Shown here: positions 17,550 through 25,978 of the stretch, one piece after another
Position numbering within the stretch: position 1 is the first letter of the stretch
Layout of the letters: each line of letters opens with the position of its first letter
From: Bacillota bacterium
GTDB taxonomy: Bacteria; Bacillota; Clostridia; Acetivibrionales; DTU013
Direction of reading: 5' to 3'
Length of the DNA: 64,000 nt
NCBI GenBank assembly: GCA_023426125.1
Contig: JAFABI010000032.1
Span: 62,001-126,000 of the forward strand
Notes under the pieces: generated by a model
Told to the model about the DNA's origin: nothing
The model's database searches: none
What the model saw: only the letters and a program-made list of their open reading frames with translations
Made by a program: the position numbers and the translations under genes

Positions 17550-18212
17550 CTATACCGCTTTTCCGGGCGTTTCAGCGTTCCGTTTGTTTTTGCATCCACA
17601 CTTGTTTTCATAACCCGGGACAATTTCATTCCAATGCAGAATCAAGCTGTTCGCAATGGCAGGATCATACATTTTTCCGCAGTTTTCAAGTATCTCCCGC
17701 CTGCATTCATCTGCCGTCAGGGATTCACGGTAAGACCGAAGGCCAAGCATGGCGTCCACCGAATCGCATACTGCAATGACACGGGAACCGTAGGGGATGC
17801 TTTCTCCGGCCAGACCGCCGGGATATCCCCGGCCATCCCACCGTTCATGATGATGCAGCACGATATTTGCAATTTCCTTCAGGCAGGCAGACCTGCCAAG
17901 AATACTTGCCCCAATCTGTGAATGCTGTTTCATCACTATCCTCTCCTGCGGCGACAGTTTACCCGGCTTTTGAAGAATACTGTCGGGTATGCCGATTTTC
18001 CCGATGTCATGAACATGGGCGGCCATATGAATCATATGGCCCTCGGCTTCAGATATCTCCAAAAACCGGCAGAACCGTTCCGTCATATCGCTGACGCGCC
18101 GGGAATGATTGGCAGTATGAACGTCCCTTGCCTCAAGGGATGCTACAATGCTCTCGATCAAGTCATGATAAATGGAAGCGGAGATCATAGGATTATATTT
18201 TTGTCCTGCCAT
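17550..18212 (-). CDS. HD-GYP domain phosphodiesterase
   Basis: This is a stand-alone HD-GYP domain of 220 residues, the family that hydrolyses cyclic di-GMP. The HD motif is AAHVHDIGKIGIPDSIL, followed by KPGKLSPQE, the histidines HHHERWDGRGYPGG (GYP motif intact), and RVIAVCDSVDAM. No sensor or membrane domain is attached. The ATG at 18212 is chosen for its AGGAG site. Longer readings would overlap the preceding Cys-rich gene. Being 25 bases downstream of that gene it looks like the last member of the feo operon, which is an unusual partner for iron uptake. The C-terminus is Cys/Lys-rich (KCGCKNKR). Confidence 0.85.
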   Translation of the reverse strand: MAGQKYNPMISASIYHDLIESIVASLEARDVHTANHSRRVSDMTERFCRFLEISEAEGHMIHMAAHVHDIGKIGIPDSILQKPGKLSPQERIVMKQHSQIGASILGRSACLKEIANIVLHHHERWDGRGYPGGLAGESIPYGSRVIAVCDSVDAMLGLRSYRESLTADECRREILENCGKMYDPAIANSLILHWNEIVPGYENKCGCKNKRNAETPGKAV

Positions 18213-18237
18213 TGGATTCTCCTGCTCCGGATGCGAC

Positions 18238-18420
18238 TCAATGCTTGAGCTTTTCCGGCCCCATCCCATGCTGGCCGCCGGAAGAGCAGTGAGGACAGCC
18301 GGAATGTCCGGAAGCTTTTTCACTGCAGCCGGCACACGTACCCTTTTTAGCCAGGTGACGTATTGCCAGCGCGAACAAGCCTATCAAAACAAGGCTTATC
18401 AAAATTGTAGGTAAATTCAT
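18238..18420 (-). CDS. FeoB-associated Cys-rich membrane protein
   Basis: This 60-residue protein has one membrane helix (about residues 3-20) followed by a Cys/His-rich tail (KKGTCAGCSEKASGHSGCPH, then CSSGGQH). That is the pattern of the small protein commonly encoded after feoB in Firmicutes. It is thought to assist ferrous iron transport or electron transfer. The start at 18420 has AAAGGAGGT seven bases upstream. It follows feoB by 145 bases, a gap that contains an eight-pair hairpin at about 18541-18563. Confidence 0.85.
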   Translation of the reverse strand: MNLPTILISLVLIGLFALAIRHLAKKGTCAGCSEKASGHSGCPHCSSGGQHGMGPEKLKH

Positions 18421-18565
18421 AAAAAGACCTCCTTTTCTCATCTATCTCTAAGGGGACATTCCTCGACGACGCCCTATGGCGGAAGATTCCTGTCCACTCT
18501 CACAATTTATATAAAAATATCATCTCTTCCGTGTTCTATAAGCGGAGAGGTGTCCCCTCTCCGAT

Positions 18566-20713
18566 TTATGCACTGGCACCTGCGTGGCTTAAGGCCGCCC
18601 TATGATTTGCCGCGGGGCGGAACAGCATAAACAGCATGAATGCCAGCACAAGCAGTGCAAAAGCCGTGCCGATTCCAAAAGCCGCTCCCGTCAGCACACT
18701 GCTGAACTGGTAAACCATCGTCGCAGCACCATAAGCAAATACCGTCTGGTAACCGATCGCGAAAAAGGTCCACTTTGTGCTGGCCATTTCACGCTTGATG
18801 GCGCCGATGGCTGCAAAGCAGGGCGCGCACAGCAGGTTGAAAACCAGGAAGGACATTGCCGCCGCAGTACCGGTGAACATCTGCATGGTGGCAGTCCACA
18901 TGCCCGGGTCGCTCTCGCTTGCTTCGGCCAGACCGTTAAGCACGCCAAAGGTACCCACGACATTCTCCTTGGCTACCAGCCCTGAAACCGTTGCTACGGC
19001 TGCTTTCCAGTTTGCAAAGCCAAGCGGGGCGAAAACCGGCGCGATGAAATTGCCGATTGCAGCCAGCAAGCTTGCATCCTGCTCCACCAGGCCGAAAGAA
19101 CCCTCGGAAAAGCCGAAGCTTGAAAGGAACCAGATTACGCCGCAGGCGACGAAGATAATCGTTCCGGCTTTGATAATAAATGCCCTGCAGCGCTCCCACA
19201 TATGAATCACCACACTCTTCCATGAGGGAAGATGGTACTGTGGAAGTTCCATGACAAAGGGAGCGGGATCGCCTGCAAACATCCGCGTTTTCTTCAGCAT
19301 AATGCCGGATACGATAACAGCCAGAATGCCCATGAAGTACATGGATGGAGCCATCCACCATGCGCCGCCCATGATTGCGCCTGCAATCAGGGCAATAATC
19401 GGCAGTTTGGCGCCGCAGGGAATGAAGGTAGTGGTCATGATCGTCATGCGCCGGTCTTTTTCATTTTCAATGGTCTTGGTTGACATTACGCCCGGTACGC
19501 CACACCCTGAAGATATCAATATCGGAATGAAGCTCTTGCCGGACAGGCCGAATTTGCGGAAGATCCTATCCATGATAAATGCAACGCGGGCCATATATCC
19601 GCAGTCTTCCAGTTCTGAAAGGAAGAAAAAGAGGATAAACATCTGAGGTACAAATCCCAGTACGGCGCCCACACCGCCTATGATTCCGTCTACGATGAGA
19701 CCGATAAGCCATTCGGCGGCACCGACATTTGTCAGCCAGTCGTTGACGGCAGGCTGGATCCAACCGCCGAAGAGAGTGTCGTTTGTCCAATCTGTGACGA
19801 TCGCTCCCACGGTCGTAACTGAAATATAATAAACAATGAACATGATAACGGCAAAAATCGGCAGCGCCAGAAAACGGTTGGTGACAATGCTGTCGATCCT
19901 GTCGGAGGTTGTCATTGCTTTTTTCTTTTTATGCATGCAGCTGCTCATCAATTTGGTAATATAGATATATCGCTCATTTGTGATGATGCTCTCACTGTCG
20001 TCTCCCAATTCCTTCTCGGCGGAAGAAATGACAGCTTCTATTTTTTCTTTTATGCCCTGTGCAAGATTTAATTCCGCCTGTACCTTTTCGTCCCGCTCAA
20101 ACAGCTTTACGGCATACCAGCGGATACGGCGGTTATCTTTTATTCCCAGATCCATTTTCCCTATGGCGTCAAGCGCTGCCTCAACGGTTGAACTAAATTT
20201 ATGCTGCGGCACGCCTGCCTTTTTCGCTTTGGCCAGCAGGATGGCCTTCTCTGCCGCCTCCATGGAGCCGGTGCCTTTTAATGCGGAGGTTTCCACCACC
20301 TCGCACCCCAGCGCCGCGCTCAGTTTCTGCACGTCAATTTTATCTCCGGATTTCTTGACAATATCCATCATATTCAGGGCAATTACAACCGGGATGCCCA
20401 ATTCCACTACCTGGGTGGTCAAATACAGATTTCTCTCCAGATTGGTGCCGTCTACCAGATTTATAACAGCATCCGGATTTTCATTGATAAGGTAGTTACG
20501 GCTTACGACTTCCTCAAGAGTATACGGCGAAAGAGAATAGATACCCGGCAGGTCGGTTATGACAACATCCTTGTGTCCGCGCAGCCTTCCTTCCTTCTTT
20601 TCTACCGTGACGCCCGGCCAGTTGCCTACATATTGGCTGCTTCCCGTTAAATCATTAAACATGGTTGTCTTGCCGCAATTCGGATTTCCGGCAAGAGCTA
20701 TTTTGATACTCAT
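18566..20713 (-). CDS. feoB: Ferrous iron transporter B
   Basis: This is the GTP-driven Fe2+ uptake permease, 715 residues. The N-terminal G domain shows G1 GNPNCGKTT (residues 9-17), VTVEKKEG as G2, DLPG in the G3 position and NMMD as G4. A helical regulatory region (about 165-270) precedes a membrane domain from about residue 285 to the end, with the gate motifs LISSGCGVPGV and FIPCGAKLPI, each carrying a conserved Cys. The ATG at 20713 is preferred; a GTG three bases upstream is also possible. A GAGGAGGG site precedes both. Two feoA genes lie upstream on the same strand. No FeoC is fused; the small Cys-rich protein downstream may take its place. Confidence 0.97.
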   Translation of the reverse strand: MSIKIALAGNPNCGKTTMFNDLTGSSQYVGNWPGVTVEKKEGRLRGHKDVVITDLPGIYSLSPYTLEEVVSRNYLINENPDAVINLVDGTNLERNLYLTTQVVELGIPVVIALNMMDIVKKSGDKIDVQKLSAALGCEVVETSALKGTGSMEAAEKAILLAKAKKAGVPQHKFSSTVEAALDAIGKMDLGIKDNRRIRWYAVKLFERDEKVQAELNLAQGIKEKIEAVISSAEKELGDDSESIITNERYIYITKLMSSCMHKKKKAMTTSDRIDSIVTNRFLALPIFAVIMFIVYYISVTTVGAIVTDWTNDTLFGGWIQPAVNDWLTNVGAAEWLIGLIVDGIIGGVGAVLGFVPQMFILFFFLSELEDCGYMARVAFIMDRIFRKFGLSGKSFIPILISSGCGVPGVMSTKTIENEKDRRMTIMTTTFIPCGAKLPIIALIAGAIMGGAWWMAPSMYFMGILAVIVSGIMLKKTRMFAGDPAPFVMELPQYHLPSWKSVVIHMWERCRAFIIKAGTIIFVACGVIWFLSSFGFSEGSFGLVEQDASLLAAIGNFIAPVFAPLGFANWKAAVATVSGLVAKENVVGTFGVLNGLAEASESDPGMWTATMQMFTGTAAAMSFLVFNLLCAPCFAAIGAIKREMASTKWTFFAIGYQTVFAYGAATMVYQFSSVLTGAAFGIGTAFALLVLAFMLFMLFRPAANHRAALSHAGASA

Positions 20714-20736
20714 CACTTAACCCCTCCTCAATACAG

Positions 20737-20752
20737 GTTAGCTTCAGCTAAC
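20737..20752. promoter_or_regulatory. TTAGC-N4-GCTAA box between feoA and feoB
   Basis: GTTAGCTTCAGCTAAC has six-base arms around TTCA. The core matches the boxes at the feoA promoter and at the DtxR gene at 34.1 kb, so it is a candidate site for a DtxR-type iron repressor, giving feoB extra control inside the operon. Confidence 0.6.
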
Positions 20753-20787
20753 TCATAACTATAAAAAAACAAATGAGTCTGCGCGCT

Positions 20788-21009
20788 TTAACCCACCTCT
20801 ATATTTTCCGCTTCGTTTTTGCGGATCGAAAGCTCATAGCCGCGCACGTTGATTTCAATCGGATCTCCCAGTGGAGCAACCTTGCGGACATAGACTTCCG
20901 TCCCTTTGGTAAGTCCCATGTCCATAATGCGGCGCTTAAGCGCACCTGTACCGTTAAGCTTTACTACTTTGACAGTTTCACCGCATTTCACTTCTTTCAG
21001 CGTTTTCAT
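20788..21009 (-). CDS. feoA: FeoA family protein (second copy)
   Basis: This 73-residue SH3-like cytoplasmic protein has the FeoA pattern: TLKEVKCGETVKVVKL, then RRIMDMGLTKGTEVYVRKVAPLGDPIEI. It is believed to interact with FeoB and modulate transport. It lies between the first feoA and feoB on the same strand, with AAAGGGG before the ATG at 21009. Confidence 0.93.
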   Translation of the reverse strand: MKTLKEVKCGETVKVVKLNGTGALKRRIMDMGLTKGTEVYVRKVAPLGDPIEINVRGYELSIRKNEAENIEVG

Positions 21010-21039
21010 ACGGTATTTCCCCTTTCAATTCATAATGTG

Positions 21040-21342
21040 TTACAGACTACTAACTGTAAGCACTCTGCTGGCCATGGACTTGCTGATTGCCATCCTGGTC
21101 CCTTTTACATTCACAATCACATTGCCGTTTATTTCAGAAACAACGGAAACCTCCGTATCCTCCACAAACCCCAGATTGCACAAAAAACGACGCGTTTCGT
21201 CCTTGCCGTTGATGGATTTGACGATGGCCTTTTCACCTGTTCCCAGCATACTGAGGGGCATCGCCTGATATGAAACCGAAGCCTGCGGACGGCAGGTCTT
21301 AATATCCGAAACATGAAGCGTTGCTGCATTTCCCATAGCCAT
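21040..21342 (-). CDS. feoA: FeoA family protein (first copy)
   Basis: This 100-residue FeoA-like protein is the first gene of the feo operon. It carries PLSMLGTGEKAIVKSINGKDETRRFL, GFVEDTEVSVV and the closing VKGTRMAISKSMASRVLV-type strand (final residues TVSSL). The start at 21342 is chosen for AAGGAGGT seven bases upstream. A longer reading from 21381 would run through the operator region. The head of about 20 extra residues compared with the second FeoA has no assigned role. Two FeoA copies before one FeoB is a common clostridial arrangement. Confidence 0.92.
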   Translation of the reverse strand: MAMGNAATLHVSDIKTCRPQASVSYQAMPLSMLGTGEKAIVKSINGKDETRRFLCNLGFVEDTEVSVVSEINGNVIVNVKGTRMAISKSMASRVLTVSSL

Positions 21343-21363
21343 TGATATGACCTCCTTCGAGAA

Positions 21364-21379
21364 GTTAGTTGAGCCTAAC
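21364..21379. promoter_or_regulatory. Imperfect second box in the feoA leader
   Basis: GTTAGTTGAGCCTAAC keeps the outer GTTAG/CTAAC arms of the iron-type box but not the inner bases. It lies 18 bases downstream of the main box and could be a weaker repressor site. Confidence 0.35.
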
Positions 21380-21396
21380 ATTGTGCCTTTTTATCA

Positions 21397-21418
21397 GGGA
21401 TTAGCATATGCTAACCCC
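21397..21418. promoter_or_regulatory. Main TTAGC-N4-GCTAA operator of the feo operon
   Basis: TTAGCATATGCTAA (21401-21414) is a perfect palindrome, extended by GGG and CCC on either side. It lies just downstream of the feoA -10 element, around the transcription start, where a bound repressor would block initiation or elongation. A DtxR-type regulator is the likely ligand by motif sharing and gene context. Confidence 0.7.
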
Positions 21419-21429
21419 TTCACTTTAAA

Positions 21430-21458
21430 AGTTTACACCTACTAACTTTAATTGTCAA
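21430..21458 (-). promoter_or_regulatory. feo operon promoter
   Basis: On the minus strand TTGACA (21453-21458) and TAAACT (21430-21435) are separated by exactly 17 bases. The operator follows 15 bases downstream of the -10 element. Confidence 0.75.
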
Positions 21459-21624
21459 TAGTGTTTAAACATTATTTTTAAGTGATACTGCCACCTGATT
21501 GGATAACCCGGGATATTGATTTTATGTTCCCCAGCAACTATAATTAAAGTGACTGCAACCGTATGCGGTCCCGGACATTGTGCCGGCATGCTGCGAATAA
21601 CGGGATTGTATTGAGGGTGAGGCT

Positions 21625-23445
21625 ATGGGATTTCACATCATTTCAAAGGCCAGAAACATCAGTGTTGTATGGAAAATCATATGGGTATATTGCATTATAT
21701 TGATTATACCATTCGGCATTGCCAGTTATCACGTTTATACCATGTCAGTGAATCAGGTATATGATCAAACAAGCAAGATGATGGATCAATCGCTTTTGCA
21801 GGCCAGGGAAAGCATCCTCCGCAATGTTAAAATTGCTGAAAGCATTGCCAAAACCATCAGCTATGACAAAAAATTCAATGAGTTTCTTTCTTCTGATTTT
21901 AAAGCTACCGGGCAGGATTTAATTGATTTCAACAATAGCATCATGCCGTTTTTGAAGACCATATCCAGCTTGAATCCGTCTTTTTACTCAATCTGGGTTT
22001 ATTCGGTAAATGAAACGATTCCTTCAAGCTGGGAAATTTCCTATGGCATTGAGGATATTACAAAGTATATACCGGGCAAGAAAGAACTTGAAGCTGAAAA
22101 AAGATTTTACTGGTGGAACAAAGTACATGGTAATTATCTTGAGAATCACCATCGGTTTCTTAGCGGACAGAAGGAATCGGAGATCAATGTTTTTTCGTTT
22201 AATTACAAGATATATTCCCACTATGGACGTAAACTTGTGGGAATAGTACAAATACAGATAAAAGTGTCGGATATGCTCAAACCGCTTGAGGCAATCTGGG
22301 ATGAAAAGCTGACGGGAAAATTCTTTGTTGCAGATGACGAAGGGACGATTGTATCAGGGTCTGACAGGCAATCCGTAAATCGGAACATAAAGGAAATCTA
22401 TCATGAATCGGATATTCTGGAAAAATGCAAAAAGCAAACCATGGCAAAAATCGATGGGATTGATTGCATCATAGGCTCCATACGGTTGGAGGAGCTGGGT
22501 TATAATATAGTTTCCGTATTGCAGGTATCTTCTGTGAGTGACAAGACAAGCAGGATGCGGACCATATTCTTTATCATCATCTTATCAGCCTTTGCTGTTC
22601 TTTTTATCCTTGTATTTATCGCAGGCAGAAAATTATTGAAAAGAGTTAAAATTTTGCTAAAGGCAATGAATGAGATAAAAAAGGAGAACTTCGACATTAC
22701 CGTTAATCCCGGCCCACTGGATGAATTTGGCCGGTTGATTGAAAATTTCAACGCAATGATAAAAAGGATCAAAAGCTTGATAACAAACATTTATGAAGCC
22801 AGGATAAAAGAAAAGGAAGCGGAGTATAAAGCACTTGAAGCCCAGATAAATCCGCACTTTCTTTACAATACCCTGGCTTCGATTTCATGTCTGGCAAAAA
22901 GCCACAGCGACCCGGAAGTATCCGGTATGATTCTCACCTTAGCCAGATTTTACCGTTCCACCTTAAACTCGGGAAATTTGCTTGTCCCCGTAAAGGGGGA
23001 AATTGAACATCTTTCATCCTACATAACGCTTCAAAAGATAAGATTTAAAGATGTGTTTGATACCGTCTATGAAATTGATGAAAACATTTATCATTACACA
23101 ATCATAAAAATGATTCTGCAGCCACTGGTGGAAAACGCTCTTTCCCACGGGATCGAGCCCAAAATGTCCCATGGCACCATCATCATCAAGGCAAAAATAG
23201 AAGGCGGCCTTCTGCTCTTTGAGATAGTAGACGATGGGGTGGGAATGACCCGGGAAAAGGCGGACGCCATATTGCAGAACGGGTTGGAAAGGAGGGAAAG
23301 CTCCGGCGGATATGGGCTTAAAAATGTAAATGACCGATTAAAAATATTTTACGGGGACGGTTTTGGCATAAGCATATTTAGTAAAATCGGCATTGGCACA
23401 AGCATATCCGTAAGAATACCTTTGTATACGGAGCATGGAAAATAA
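21625..23445 (+). CDS. YesM-type membrane sensor histidine kinase
   Basis: This 606-residue kinase has a first membrane helix (about 16-36), an extracellular sensor domain of about 265 residues, a second helix (about 308-330) and HAMP. A His_kinase domain holds the phospho-acceptor in QINPHFLYNT (His411), and the ATPase carries PLVENALSHG, DDGVGM and GGYGLKNVND. Kinases of this class usually sense sugars or binding-protein complexes and control the adjacent Lpl-type transporter. The ATG at 21625 follows GAGGGTGAGG. The response regulator begins two bases after its stop. Confidence 0.93.
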   Translation: MGFHIISKARNISVVWKIIWVYCIILIIPFGIASYHVYTMSVNQVYDQTSKMMDQSLLQARESILRNVKIAESIAKTISYDKKFNEFLSSDFKATGQDLIDFNNSIMPFLKTISSLNPSFYSIWVYSVNETIPSSWEISYGIEDITKYIPGKKELEAEKRFYWWNKVHGNYLENHHRFLSGQKESEINVFSFNYKIYSHYGRKLVGIVQIQIKVSDMLKPLEAIWDEKLTGKFFVADDEGTIVSGSDRQSVNRNIKEIYHESDILEKCKKQTMAKIDGIDCIIGSIRLEELGYNIVSVLQVSSVSDKTSRMRTIFFIIILSAFAVLFILVFIAGRKLLKRVKILLKAMNEIKKENFDITVNPGPLDEFGRLIENFNAMIKRIKSLITNIYEARIKEKEAEYKALEAQINPHFLYNTLASISCLAKSHSDPEVSGMILTLARFYRSTLNSGNLLVPVKGEIEHLSSYITLQKIRFKDVFDTVYEIDENIYHYTIIKMILQPLVENALSHGIEPKMSHGTIIIKAKIEGGLLLFEIVDDGVGMTREKADAILQNGLERRESSGGYGLKNVNDRLKIFYGDGFGISIFSKIGIGTSISVRIPLYTEHGK

Positions 23446-23447
23446 TA

Positions 23448-24560
23448 ATGAAACCATTGGAAAGAAACTGTTGTGAGTATAAGCTGTTAATTGTCGAGGA
23501 TGAAGAGATCGTACGCGATTACCTGGTCAAAAATATCCATTGGAATTGTGCGGGGATCAAAACCGTCTATTCTTCAGGCAATGCTCTTGAAGGAATAAAA
23601 ACGGCAAAGGAAACGCTGCCGGATATCATCATTACGGACATAAAGATGCCAGACATGACAGGACTGGACATGATAAAGCAGATAAGGGAGTTTAGTCCTT
23701 CGGTGAAAACAATTATCCTCAGCGGATATAATGATTTTGATTTCGCCAGGGAAGCCATTGTACTCAAAGCCTACACTTATTTATTGAAGCCCTTTGAAGA
23801 TGCCGAACTGTTGGAAGTAGTGAAAAAGGCAATCACCGAATTGGAAAGTGAAAAGCATTCCAGGAAAAATGCCGTACTTTTGAAAAAACATATCCTGCAT
23901 GGCATCAATCTGAAAATTTCCGATATAACCAACAGTATAATACTGGATGTCAGAGCCTTCGATGCCAGCCAGACTATGCTTGATATTGGCAAGCTGTTTG
24001 ATATCTTCAGACAAAACAGTGAAATATCAACAGGAATCGTCAAAATGGTATTTGAAAGATTGATATCGGATATAGCGACAGCGGCTGCGGAAATTGACAG
24101 GAGCACGGTGGAAAGCATCGATGAAGCCATGGTTGAAAAGGTTCTGGATTCGCCCGACATGCCTGAATTGAAGGAGAATTTCGGGAAATATGCCTGTGAT
24201 GTTATTGCTTTGCTCAAGTCCAAGGTATATAAGGATGAAAGGATTATTGAAAAAGTTTTCGAGATTATTGAAAACGAGTATATGGAAGGTTTATACCTGG
24301 GAGACCTGGCAAACAGGGTTTATTTGTCACCCAACTATTTGGGACAGCTCTTCCTGAGGATTACGGGCAAGACTTTTAACAGCTATTTGACTGAATTCAG
24401 AATGAACAAGGCAAGGGAGCTTCTTAAAAACAGCCAGCTAACATTGGCGGCAATCGCTGCAAAGGTAGGAATAAAAGATGAGACATATTTCTGCACGCTA
24501 TTCAAAAGCTATTTTGGGATGACTCCCGGCAAGTACAGAAAGACAATTATCCTAAATTAA
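23448..24560 (+). CDS. YesN-type AraC response regulator
   Basis: This 370-residue protein has a receiver domain with KLLIVEDEE and the phospho-acceptor Asp64 in IIITDIKMPD, and LKPFED at the end of the receiver. A helical middle region (about 145-265) follows, then a C-terminal AraC double helix-turn-helix (LGDLANRVYLSPNYLGQLF, LAAIAAKVGIKDETYFCTLF). It is translationally coupled to the kinase gene and probably activates the transporter operon that begins 285 bases downstream. Confidence 0.94.
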   Translation: MKPLERNCCEYKLLIVEDEEIVRDYLVKNIHWNCAGIKTVYSSGNALEGIKTAKETLPDIIITDIKMPDMTGLDMIKQIREFSPSVKTIILSGYNDFDFAREAIVLKAYTYLLKPFEDAELLEVVKKAITELESEKHSRKNAVLLKKHILHGINLKISDITNSIILDVRAFDASQTMLDIGKLFDIFRQNSEISTGIVKMVFERLISDIATAAAEIDRSTVESIDEAMVEKVLDSPDMPELKENFGKYACDVIALLKSKVYKDERIIEKVFEIIENEYMEGLYLGDLANRVYLSPNYLGQLFLRITGKTFNSYLTEFRMNKARELLKNSQLTLAAIAAKVGIKDETYFCTLFKSYFGMTPGKYRKTIILN

Positions 24561-24649
24561 CGCGTTGTACCAGTTGATGTAACCTGCTTTGTTTGTCATT
24601 GCTGTGTAACTCCTGAGTTTTCACGCTGGTGGTGTGCCAAGCACGTGTG

Positions 24650-24684
24650 TCATTGCGAGGAAGCGTAGCGACCGCAGCAATCTC
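24650..24684. repeat. Copy of the widespread CATTGCGAGG...GCAATCTC palindromic repeat
   Basis: The segment pairs CATTGCGAGG with a GCAATCTC-type end around AAGCGTAGCGACC. This short palindrome is known from intergenic regions of many unrelated bacteria. Its function is unknown. It lies between the response regulator and the transporter genes. Confidence 0.6.
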
Positions 24685-24706
24685 ATAATGATTTTAAGCA
24701 ATATAC

Positions 24707-24742
24707 ATTGATTTTTTAAATAGAAATTGATTTTTTAAATAG
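24707..24742. repeat. Two direct 17-bp repeats upstream of the transporter operon
   Basis: ATTGATTTTTTAAATAG occurs at 24707-24723 and 24726-24742, a 19-base period (nearly two helical turns), 104 bases before the LplB-type gene. The placement suits tandem binding of the AraC-type response regulator, which is inference. Confidence 0.5.
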
Positions 24743-24845
24743 GATTGTTTTCTGAATTGCATTATAATAATTATATAATCATTATCATAGATTTAGTTGA
24801 TGGCAAGGGTATATTTTCCTGCCCTAACGAAAGGATGACAGTATA

Positions 24846-25796
24846 TTGGAACTAGAATTAGCTACCCTTACGAAAAAACCAAAGAGGCCCCATCCGTTTT
24901 TAAGGGAACTGAACCGTCAGAAATATCTTCTTTTAATGATGCTCCCAGGTGCCGCTTTTTTGGCTGTATTGTGTTACGGGCCGCTTTACGGAATCATCAT
25001 AGCCTTTAAGGATTATAACCCCGGCAAAGGCATAATGACAAGCCCCTGGGCCGGGTTGAAATATTTTTATGAGCTGGCTGCCGACCCGTATTTCTGGAAT
25101 GCCCTGCGCAATACCCTGCTGATCAGCGTACTTAAGCTTATTGTAGGCTTTCCGATCCCCATTGTTTTTGCCATCCTGCTCAACGAGCTGAAAAATTTGG
25201 CATACAAGAGAGTAGTCCAGACTGTCAGCTATATGCCCTATTTCCTTTCCTGGGCCTTTGTCGCCAGCTTCCTCATCACCTTCCTGTCCGACAACGGCAT
25301 AGTAAATAGAATTATCACCGGCACAGGGCTGTCAGGGAATCCCATCTCTTTCCTGGGACAAAATCTACCTTTTATCATTGTCATATTACTATCTGATGTC
25401 TGGAAAGGCTTCGGGTTCAATTCGATCATATATCTTGCCGTACTTACATCTATAGACCCTCAAATGTTTGAAGCTGCCATTATCGACGGCGCCAGCCGCT
25501 GGCAGCGCATACGCCATATCTCGCTCCCCACCATCAAGCCCACCGTTGTGATACTGCTGATACTATCTATCTCTGGAATCATCAACGCCAATTTTGAGCA
25601 GTTTTACCTGCTGCAGAACCAGTTGGTCATGGACTGGGGGCGTGTACTCAATGTCTATACGTACGAAGTGGGCCTGCAAAAAGGCCGGTTCTCCTATGGG
25701 ACCGCAGTTGGTCTTTTTACCTCCCTGTCCTCGCTGCTTTTGCTGGTAATCGCCAACACTGCCTCACGCAAGGCGACCGGCGAGAGTATTTATTAA
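24846..25796 (+). CDS. LplB-type sugar ABC transporter permease
   Basis: This 316-residue inner-membrane protein has six predicted helices and starts with a basic head (LTKKPKRPHPFLRELNRQ). LPGAAFLAVLCYGPLYGIIIAF and the EAAIIDGASRWQRIRHISLP loop (EAA motif) mark it as the first permease of an Lpl/Ytc-type CUT1 transporter. The start is TTG at 24846 with AAAGGA upstream. The next ATG would remove part of the first helix. No ATP-binding gene is nearby, as usual for this class, which relies on a shared MsmX-type ATPase. A 144-bp repeat begins at the last base of its stop codon. Confidence 0.92.
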   Translation: MELELATLTKKPKRPHPFLRELNRQKYLLLMMLPGAAFLAVLCYGPLYGIIIAFKDYNPGKGIMTSPWAGLKYFYELAADPYFWNALRNTLLISVLKLIVGFPIPIVFAILLNELKNLAYKRVVQTVSYMPYFLSWAFVASFLITFLSDNGIVNRIITGTGLSGNPISFLGQNLPFIIVILLSDVWKGFGFNSIIYLAVLTSIDPQMFEAAIIDGASRWQRIRHISLPTIKPTVVILLILSISGIINANFEQFYLLQNQLVMDWGRVLNVYTYEVGLQKGRFSYGTAVGLFTSLSSLLLLVIANTASRKATGESIY

Positions 25797-25939
25797 GTAC
25801 CGGTGCAAATATAACTTCCCGTATAAGTTTCTGAAAATGCAGTCCATTGCGGCCAGGGCTGGTCACAAATGCTTTGCATTTGCTGCTCGCCTATGCAACC
25901 TACACTTTCAGAAAAACGGGAAGTAATGTTTGCAGTACT
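25796..25939. repeat. 144-bp inverted-repeat element, copy A
   Basis: The element starts AGTACCGGTGCAAATATAAC, TTCCCGT follows, and it ends with the near-complement ACGGGAAGTAATGTTTGCAGTACT. The core contains the CTGGTC...GCTGCTCGCCTATGCAACC segment with an AAATGC/GCATTT stem. The other copies are at 56746-56889 and 61933-62075. It is inserted directly at the stop codon of the first permease, inside the operon. Confidence 0.88.
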
Positions 25940-25978
25940 CCTAAGCATCCGTGCTACAAAAGAAAGGCGGTCAATGGA

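Noticed and set aside
25847..25978. Longer N-terminus for the LplC-type permease
   Set aside because: The upstream codons lie within the 144-bp repeat and do not resemble the family.
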